In this document: positions 13,507 to 17,805 of the stretch, piece after piece
Layout of the letters: each line of letters starts with the position of its first letter
Numbering within the stretch: the first letter of the stretch is position 1
Source of the DNA: Roseovarius sp. UBA6217
GTDB taxonomy: Bacteria; Pseudomonadota; Alphaproteobacteria; Rhodobacterales; Rhodobacteraceae
Assembly (NCBI GenBank): GCA_002421985.1
Contig: DISF01000072.1
Span: 1-17,805 of the forward strand
Direction: 5' to 3'
Length of the DNA stretch: 17,805 nt
Position numbers and translations under genes: made by a program
The notes under the pieces: model-generated
What the model was told of the DNA's origin: nothing
Seen by the model: the letters and a program-made list of their open reading frames with translations, nothing else
The model's database searches: none

Positions 13507-14552
13507 AACATTTCCTGAAACTTTCCTGCGCCGCGCTGACGCTGGCCCTTGCCGCCCCGGCCTTTGCCGAGGATCTGACGGTTTACGACCTGCCCAGCAA
13601 ATACATGAACTGGGCCGGTCTGGTCGAGGCCTACGCGGCCAAGACCGGTATCCGCCCGACGCTCGATCTCAAGAACGGGTCGAGCACCGCGCTTGCCGCG
13701 ATCAAGCTTGAGGCCGCGAACCCGATCGCCAATGCCGCGTTCTGGTCGCTCGATATCGCGTCCGAGGCCAAGGCCGCCGGTCTGCTCGCGCCGCTGGAAC
13801 TGACGCGGTTTGACGAAATCCCCGCCGATCTGAAAGACCCCGATCATCACTGGTGGGGCGTGGCAACCGCCAATATCGCCATCGGCGTGAACACCGATGT
13901 GCTGGAACGCCGCGGTCTGCCGCTGCCCACTTCCTGGGCCGATCTGCTTGATCCGAAATACAAGGGCCTGGCCTGTTCGATGGATCCGACATGGTCGGGC
14001 ACGGCGTCGGTCTTCATGTATTCCATGAATGCCGTGCTGGGCGGTGCGCCCGATGATTTCACCACCGGGTTCGACTATCTCAAGGCGTTTCAGGACAACG
14101 GCCACAGCTACCGCACCGAGATCGTCGCTCCGCGTCTGGCGCAGGGCGAATGCCCGATCACCATCGACGCCGAGGGCAACATCCTGATCGAAAAGGCCAA
14201 TGGCGCGCCGGTCGATGTGGTCATCCCGTCCGAGGGCGTGGCGGCGGTGCCGCTTGGCATGGGTCTGGTCAAAGGCGCGCCCGAGCAGGACAAGGCGGTT
14301 GATTTCCTCAACTGGGTGCTCAGCGACGAGGCGCAGGCGATCATTGCCGAGTCCTATTTCCGCCCGGTCATCGCCAGTGCCATCTCGGCGGATATGGCGG
14401 CACAATTCCCGGTGATCACCCGTCAGGTGCCGGTGGACATTCCCCATGCGGCGGCCAATGTCAGCAACCTGAAACGCGCCTTCACCGAGGCCGTGCTTCA
14501 GGATGGCGATGTCAAGGCAGCGCTTGCCGCGATCGGTCTGGCGGGCAGCTAA
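13503..14552 (+). CDS. ABC importer periplasmic binding protein, PotD/FbpA/AEP type
   Basis: This is a 349-residue exported binding protein. The signal peptide is residues 1-22 (FLKLS, hydrophobic core, then APAFA before EDL). The mature start LTVYDLPSKYMNW, the SSTALAAIKLE segment (60-70), WGVATANIAIGVNTDVL (118-134) and PTSWADLLDPKYKGL (142-156) are typical of the large family that binds polyamines, ferric iron, thiamine or 2-aminoethylphosphonate. It is not a PhnD-type protein. The ATG overlaps the phnM stop (ATGA), so it is translated with the C-P lyase genes. The likely ligand is an organophosphonate such as 2-aminoethylphosphonate, as for PhnS or AepX, but the sequence alone does not fix the substrate. 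Confidence 0.85.
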   Translation: MKHFLKLSCAALTLALAAPAFAEDLTVYDLPSKYMNWAGLVEAYAAKTGIRPTLDLKNGSSTALAAIKLEAANPIANAAFWSLDIASEAKAAGLLAPLELTRFDEIPADLKDPDHHWWGVATANIAIGVNTDVLERRGLPLPTSWADLLDPKYKGLACSMDPTWSGTASVFMYSMNAVLGGAPDDFTTGFDYLKAFQDNGHSYRTEIVAPRLAQGECPITIDAEGNILIEKANGAPVDVVIPSEGVAAVPLGMGLVKGAPEQDKAVDFLNWVLSDEAQAIIAESYFRPVIASAISADMAAQFPVITRQVPVDIPHAAANVSNLKRAFTEAVLQDGDVKAALAAIGLAGS

Positions 14553-14558
14553 GCCAAT

Positions 14559-14588
14559 CCCCGTGACGGGGGTGGTCATATCGCCCCC
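14559..14588 (+). promoter_or_regulatory. mutually exclusive hairpins between binding-protein and permease genes
   Basis: CCCCG-TGA-CGGGG (14559-14571) forms a tight stem, and its right arm can instead pair with CCCCC at 14584-14588. No U-run follows. A stable stem just after the binding-protein gene is a common way to keep its mRNA more abundant than that of the permeases. This is an inference from position. Confidence 0.35.
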
Positions 14589-14618
14589 GGCATTCCCCCT
14601 CGTGAAAGGCATCGTCTC

Positions 14619-15443
14619 ATGCGCTGGTTCATCCTTGCCATATCGCTCGCCCTGCTGGGTATCCTGGGGTTTGGGCTTGTCTGGCCGCTGGTGACGGTGG
14701 CGCGGGTCAGCATCATCGGCGCGGCTGGCGAGATCACCTTTGAGACCTATGGCAAGGTCTTCGGCAACGCCTATTTCATGCGCGCGCTTGTCGAGACGGT
14801 GGTGTTTTGTCTGCTCACCTCGGCGCTGGCGTCCTTCTGGGCGCTGCCGCTTGCCTGGCGGATCGGGCGGGGGCAGACCGGCGCACGCACGTTGCGGGCG
14901 CTGAGCCAGATCAATTTCGCCTTCGCGGGCATCATCTATGGCATGTTGATGATCGTGCTGATGGGCAATGCCGGTTTGCTGGCGCTGCTCGAGGCGTGGC
15001 TCTTGGGCAGCGAGGCGACGCGCGGGCTGGCCTTTACCGCCTTCGGGCTGGCGGTGTGCTATCTCAGCTTTCAGATCCCGCGCTCGGCGCTGATCCTGGC
15101 CGAGGCGGTCGCCAAGATTGATCCGGGCCTCTTGGATGCGGCGCGCACTTTGGGCGGGCGCGGGCCTGCGCAGGCCTGGCTGGTGGTTCTGCCGCTGCTG
15201 CGCCCGGCGCTGGTCGAGGCGACGGTGTTTTCCTTCCTACTGGCGATGGCGTCTTTTGGCCCGGCGCTGTTAATTGCCCGCTCGATCACGATTTTCCCGG
15301 CGCTGATCTATCGCGAATTCACCGGGTTCCTGAATTTCCCGAATGCTGCCGTTATGGCGGTTTTGATGCTGGTTGTGGCGCTTGTTCTGAGCGCCCTCAT
15401 GCGGCTGGCCTTTGGTCGGCCATCCTGGACCGAGACCGCGTGA
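14619..15443 (+). CDS. ABC importer permease 1
   Basis: This is a 274-residue inner-membrane permease. A first helix (4-30) is followed by a periplasmic loop, then helices at about 57-80, 98-127, 134-160, 200-222 and 240-265, giving six in all. The cytoplasmic EAA coupling loop is DAARTLGGRGPAQAWLVVLP (173-192), the region that docks on the ATPase. It belongs to the binding-protein-dependent permease family (PotB/PhnU/FbpB-like). It starts 66 bases after the binding-protein gene with a weak AAAGG about nine bases upstream. With the second permease it would form a heterodimeric channel. The substrate is inferred to be a phosphonate from its place in the operon. Confidence 0.87.
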   Translation: MRWFILAISLALLGILGFGLVWPLVTVARVSIIGAAGEITFETYGKVFGNAYFMRALVETVVFCLLTSALASFWALPLAWRIGRGQTGARTLRALSQINFAFAGIIYGMLMIVLMGNAGLLALLEAWLLGSEATRGLAFTAFGLAVCYLSFQIPRSALILAEAVAKIDPGLLDAARTLGGRGPAQAWLVVLPLLRPALVEATVFSFLLAMASFGPALLIARSITIFPALIYREFTGFLNFPNAAVMAVLMLVVALVLSALMRLAFGRPSWTETA

Positions 15444-15473
15444 CGCGGCAGGCCACGCCAAGGAGACATAAAG

Positions 15474-16478
15474 ATGACCATCACGCTTGAAGGTATCGAA
15501 AAGCAGTTTAAGGACGTGCCCGTGCTGCGCGGCATTGACCTGAGCCTTGCGCCCGGCTGTGTGACGGCGTTGATCGGGGCGTCCGGGTCGGGCAAGACGA
15601 CGCTGCTCAACATCATCGCCGGTCTGGTCGCGCCAAGCGCGGGGCGCGTGCTGTTCAACGGGCAGGACGTGACCCCGCTTGATGCCGCTGACCGCCGGAT
15701 TGGTTACGTGTTTCAAAGTTTTGCGCTCTTCCCGCATCTGTCGGTGCTCGACAACGTGGCGTTCGGCCTGCGCACCCGCGGTGTTGGCCGCCGCGAGCGT
15801 CATGCGCGCGCGCTGGTCGCGCTGGAGCGGGTGCGCATGGCCGGATACGCCGGACGCCGGATCGATGCGCTCTCGGGTGGGCAGCGGCAGCGCGTGGCGC
15901 TGGCGCGCGCGCTGGCCCCGGAGCCCGAAATCCTATTGCTGGACGAACCGCTTTCGGCGCTCGATCCGGTGTTGCGCGACAATATCCGCGACGAATTGCG
16001 CGAGATGCTGGAGCCGCTGGATATCACCACGCTGATCGTCACCCATGACAAGGCCGATGCCTTTGTGCTGGCCGACCGGATCGTGATGCTGTCGGGGGGC
16101 CGCGTGTTGCAAGAGGGCACGCCGCGCGACCTTTATGACAGGCCCGCCCATATCGAGGTGGCAAGCTTTTTCGGGGCGGTGAACATGCTGCCCGAAGCGG
16201 GCGACGGCACGGGTCTGGATCAGGCCCCGGTGATTTTCCGCCCCGAGGATACCGGGCGCGCCCCAAGCGCCGCGCAGGCGGATTTCACGATCACCATCGC
16301 CCGGCGGCTGTATCTTGGCGATCGTGTCCGGGTGCGGGGCCTGACATCCGAGGGCCACGAATTGAGCGTGGATCTTCCCAAACATACCGCCCTGCGCGAA
16401 GGCGAAATGCTGCATCTGACCCTGCTGAAGGACGGTGAGAGCGCCGGGACGGCACGGGCGGCGGGGGTGCGGGGATGA
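15474..16478 (+). CDS. ABC importer ATPase with TOBE domain
   Basis: This is a 334-residue ATPase. It has Walker A GASGSGKT (35-42), Q-loop Gln81 (VFQSFALFPHLSV), signature LSGGQRQRV (133-141), Walker B ILLLDEPLSALDP (153-165) and H-loop THD. After the ATPase domain (about 1-235) a C-terminal TOBE-type regulatory domain begins with FRPED (about 250-254) and holds RRLYLGDRVRVRG. This is the PotA/FbpC/PhnT arrangement and is distinct from PhnC, which is shorter and lacks TOBE. It powers import through the two permeases. AAGGAG lies about eight bases before the ATG. The stop overlaps the second permease start (ATGA). Confidence 0.92.
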   Translation: MTITLEGIEKQFKDVPVLRGIDLSLAPGCVTALIGASGSGKTTLLNIIAGLVAPSAGRVLFNGQDVTPLDAADRRIGYVFQSFALFPHLSVLDNVAFGLRTRGVGRRERHARALVALERVRMAGYAGRRIDALSGGQRQRVALARALAPEPEILLLDEPLSALDPVLRDNIRDELREMLEPLDITTLIVTHDKADAFVLADRIVMLSGGRVLQEGTPRDLYDRPAHIEVASFFGAVNMLPEAGDGTGLDQAPVIFRPEDTGRAPSAAQADFTITIARRLYLGDRVRVRGLTSEGHELSVDLPKHTALREGEMLHLTLLKDGESAGTARAAGVRG

Positions 16479-17293
16479 GCGTGCAAAGCACAGAGATGTT
16501 GCGCCGCGCACGGCCCCAACCGCTTGCGGCGCGCATCGAGCGGCTCTGGCGCGGGGTGGAGCCGGGGATCGTCTGGGCACCGGCCGCGCTTTTGGTGGTG
16601 CCGCTGGCCTTTCTTGCGGTGGGATCGTTCACCGCACGCTGGGACAGCCGGGGCCTGTCGGGCCTGTCGCTGGATGCCTATGCCGAGATATGGCCGGTCG
16701 CAAATGGCCAGATCCTGTTCAGCCTGATGCTGGCGCTGGCGGTCAGCGCGATCAATCTGGTGCTCGGCGTCTCGCTCGGGGTCTATCTGGCGCAGGATCA
16801 CAAACGCGGTCAGACCGTCATCAAGGCGGTGATGGCGATGCCGCTCGTGCTGCCGCCGATCATTGTCGCGATGGGTCTGGTGCTGGCCTATCCGCACCTG
16901 ATCGGCAGCTGGACGATCCTGCTGCTGGCGCATCTGGTCTGGACCTTTCCCTTTGTTGTCTGGCCGGTGATGACGGCGATGCTCTCGCTTGACATGCCAA
17001 CGCTGGGGGCTGCGGCGCGCACACTTGGGGCCTCGGACTGGATGATCTTCACCCGCGTGACCCTGCCCAATTTGCGCAATTCGATTCTTCTGGCGTGGTC
17101 GATGACCTTCATCATGTCATTTGCCGAAATCAACGGCTCGCTGTTCCTGAGCTCGGCGCGCAGCCATCCTGCGGGGGTGGGCCTGCTGGAAAGTTTTCTC
17201 AACCTCGAAATCCGGGTAGCTGCGGCCTATACGGTGTTGTTTTTGATCGTGCTTTTGCCGGTTCTGGCACTGACCGTCCGCCGCGCCGAGTGA
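16475..17293 (+). CDS. ABC importer permease 2
   Basis: This is a 272-residue inner-membrane permease with a 30-residue cytoplasmic N-terminus. Helices lie at about 32-52, 80-106, 115-138, 144-170, 200-222 and 248-268. The EAA loop is GAAARTLGASDWMIFTRVTL (178-197), a near-consensus coupling motif. It resembles PotC/PhnV-type permeases. Gene order binding protein, permease, ATPase, permease matches complete importers of this class. The start at 16475 overlaps the ATPase stop. It is the last gene of the long phn transcription unit. After it comes a 325-bp gap with a new promoter module. Confidence 0.9.
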   Translation: MSVQSTEMLRRARPQPLAARIERLWRGVEPGIVWAPAALLVVPLAFLAVGSFTARWDSRGLSGLSLDAYAEIWPVANGQILFSLMLALAVSAINLVLGVSLGVYLAQDHKRGQTVIKAVMAMPLVLPPIIVAMGLVLAYPHLIGSWTILLLAHLVWTFPFVVWPVMTAMLSLDMPTLGAAARTLGASDWMIFTRVTLPNLRNSILLAWSMTFIMSFAEINGSLFLSSARSHPAGVGLLESFLNLEIRVAAAYTVLFLIVLLPVLALTVRRAE

Positions 17294-17316
17294 GTATAGA
17301 GGCCCCGTCCGGGGGA

Positions 17317-17334
17317 GCGTCACGCAACTGTCGC
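17317..17334 (+). promoter_or_regulatory. putative Pho box upstream of phnD
   Basis: GCGTCAC-GCAA-CTGTCGC fits the two-half-site PhoB pattern with a 4-bp spacer. CTGTC in the second half is exact and GTCAC matches the first. In an ungapped alignment with the phnF promoter, the conserved bases fall at the half-site positions and not in the spacer, as expected of a functional pair. Confidence 0.55.
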
Positions 17335-17341
17335 ATAGGTC

Positions 17342-17349
17342 GTCTAGAT
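17342..17349 (+). promoter_or_regulatory. putative PhnF operator core upstream of phnD
   Basis: GTCTAGAT is one mismatch from GTCTAGAC, the GT-N-TA-N-AC core of HutC-subfamily regulators. CGTCTAGATG (17341-17350) is the exact reverse complement of the site at 6544-6553. It lies 8 bp after the Pho box TCTAGA-to-box, the same as at phnF, where the -10 is expected. Confidence 0.5.
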
Positions 17350-17546
17350 GTCTCAATAACCAGATTCGGAGATTGCAGATGTCCCCCGCGCACAGCCGAT
17401 ATTCCGTCACAATGACGGCCAGACCCAAGGCAAATGCGTGCTGTTGCATTGCGGTCCACGTCTGCACGAAAACAGCGCGTGCTGCCCTTCGCAGGGCCTA
17501 CGCGCTTACGATTTCGGCCTTCGGCATGGTGCCGGGGACCGATCCT

Positions 17547-17571
17547 GCCGCACCCTGAAGATGGGTGCGGC
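17547..17571 (+). terminator. strong hairpin before phnD (attenuator or terminator-like)
   Basis: GCCGCACCC pairs perfectly with GGGTGCGGC around a 7-nt loop, a nine-pair GC-rich stem. No U-tract follows (CACAACCCTG), so intrinsic termination is doubtful. It lies eight bases before the 21-bp repeat and could attenuate or stabilise the phnD message. Confidence 0.4.
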
Positions 17572-17578
17572 CACAACC

Positions 17579-17599
17579 CTGACTCCCCAGTCATTCAAC
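17579..17599 (+). repeat. 21-bp direct repeat, copy 2
   Basis: This is identical to 7350-7370 and contains the TGACT-CCCC-AGTCA inverted repeat. It ends 19 bases before the phnD start codon. The ribosome-binding site AAGGAAG (17607-17613) follows. Confidence 0.85.
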
Positions 17600-17618
17600 G
17601 CAAACCAAGGAAGAAACG

Positions 17619-17805
17619 ATGTCCCTTCTCAAGACCTTTGTTGTGGCTGCAGCCGCGACTGCGATCTCTATCACCGCAGCCTTCGCGCAACAAGCTGATG
17701 GCTCTGCGGCCAACCCCTACCGCGTCATGCTGGTGCCTGCCGATGGCGGCACCGAAGATGGCACGCGGGCTGATTTCAAACGGCAGTGTCCCAACGCTTG
17801 GTGTA
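17619..17805 (+). pseudogene. phnD: phnD 5' fragment (phosphonate-binding protein), apparently interrupted
   Basis: ATG at 17619, five bases after AAGGAAG, opens a frame of 62 codons running off the window. Residues 1-23 are a signal peptide (hydrophobic core, then AAFA before QQ). The mature start ANPYRVMLVPADGGTEDGTRADF is the conserved opening of alphaproteobacterial PhnD, the periplasmic phosphonate-binding protein of the PhnCDE importer. Homologs continue with a proline and a phenylalanine-rich helix, but here the frame reads KRQCPNAWC. Neither other frame restores the similarity. The break at about 17777-17782 coincides with a possible insertion-sequence end. The gene is therefore probably disrupted, though the window ends too soon to prove it. 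No phnC or phnE is in view. Confidence 0.6.
17782..17805. mobile_element. possible insertion-sequence end (IS256-like) inside phnD
   Basis: The last 24 bases begin GGCAGTGTCCCAACGCTTGG and end with TGTA. GG-x-(A/T)-x-TGTCCC followed by GGTGTA resembles, from memory, the terminal inverted repeats of IS256-family elements. It starts where PhnD similarity stops. No transposase is visible because the window ends, so this call is tentative. Confidence 0.35.

Larger units (their letters stand above)
17294..17618 (+). other. intergenic leader before phnD
   Basis: This 325-bp gap has no supported gene. It contains a Pho box-like site (17317-17334), a HutC-type operator core (17342-17349), the AGATTCGGAG block (17362-17371), a 9-bp hairpin (17547-17571), the second 21-bp repeat (17579-17599) and a phnD ribosome-binding site. 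Two short overlapping ORFs (17379-17558 and one in the second frame) show no recognisable family, and their codon use is unlike the neighbours. The small CCCC-GTCC-GGGG stem at 17303-17314 is too weak to call a terminator. Confidence 0.7.

Noticed and set aside
13428..14612. 394-codon minus-strand open frame opposite the binding-protein gene
   Set aside because: It mirrors a well-supported signal-peptide-bearing gene, has no ribosome-binding site logic and has shadow-type composition.
17379..17558. 59-codon ORF in the phnD leader
   Set aside because: The ATG follows the conserved AGATTCGGAG block, which is suggestive, but the peptide is rich in Ala, Thr, Arg and Cys without a family, and the stop sits in the loop of the hairpin. 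It is kept only as part of the leader description.
17438..17698. 86-codon ORF overlapping the phnD start
   Set aside because: It overlaps phnD out of frame, crosses the hairpin and repeat, and resembles the similar frame across the first repeat only through the shared 21 bp.
1..17805. CRISPR arrays, tRNA or rRNA genes, riboswitches, origin or oriT
   Set aside because: I saw no regularly spaced repeats, no cloverleaf-like segments, no known riboswitch core and no relaxase-adjacent nick region in the non-coding parts.

Overview
The window reads as accessory, probably plasmid-borne or island DNA from a high-GC alphaproteobacterium, most likely of the Rhodobacterales (roseobacter/Rhodobacter group). 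The reasons are GC-rich codon use, ATGA-overlapped operons, a VirB-type conjugation locus of the sort found on their plasmids, and the style of the phosphonate genes. The taxonomy is inference. Every convincing gene is on the + strand.

Region 1 (1-6348) is the distal part of a type IV secretion (mating-pair formation) operon. It holds the end of a VirB5-like gene, a complete second VirB5-like gene, virB8, virB9, virB10, virB11, a small exported cysteine-containing protein of unknown function, and virB6. Stops and starts mostly overlap (ATGA or TAATG). VirB2/3/4 and VirD4 are not in view and may lie upstream.

Region 2 (6349-6582) is a 234-bp junction that holds a promoter module: a Pho box, a GntR/HutC-type operator core that coincides with the expected -10, and a strong ribosome-binding site before a TTG-started phnF.

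Region 3 (6583-13506) is a carbon-phosphorus (C-P) lyase operon in the order phnF-G-H-I-J-K-L-M. PhnGHIJ are the core complex, PhnJ carries the radical-SAM cysteines, PhnK and PhnL are the ABC-type subunits, and PhnM removes pyrophosphate from the ribosyl triphosphate intermediate. phnG and phnH are diverged, and PhnK carries an unusual four-cysteine insertion. Between phnF and phnG lies a structured 228-nt leader with a 10-codon ORF.

Region 4 (13503-17293) is a binding protein-permease-ATPase-permease importer of the polyamine/iron/2-aminoethylphosphonate type. Its first gene overlaps the phnM stop codon, so it looks like the dedicated uptake system of the C-P lyase operon.

Region 5 (17294-17805) repeats the promoter architecture of phnF (Pho box, operator core and a shared AGATTCGGAG at identical spacing). 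After a strong hairpin and a second copy of a 21-bp repeat first seen at the phnF stop, it starts a PhnD-type phosphonate-binding protein. PhnD similarity stops abruptly about 55 codons in, where the last 24 bases look like an insertion-sequence end. The organism therefore appears to have (or to have had) two phosphonate importers under common PhoB/PhnF control, one of them probably broken.
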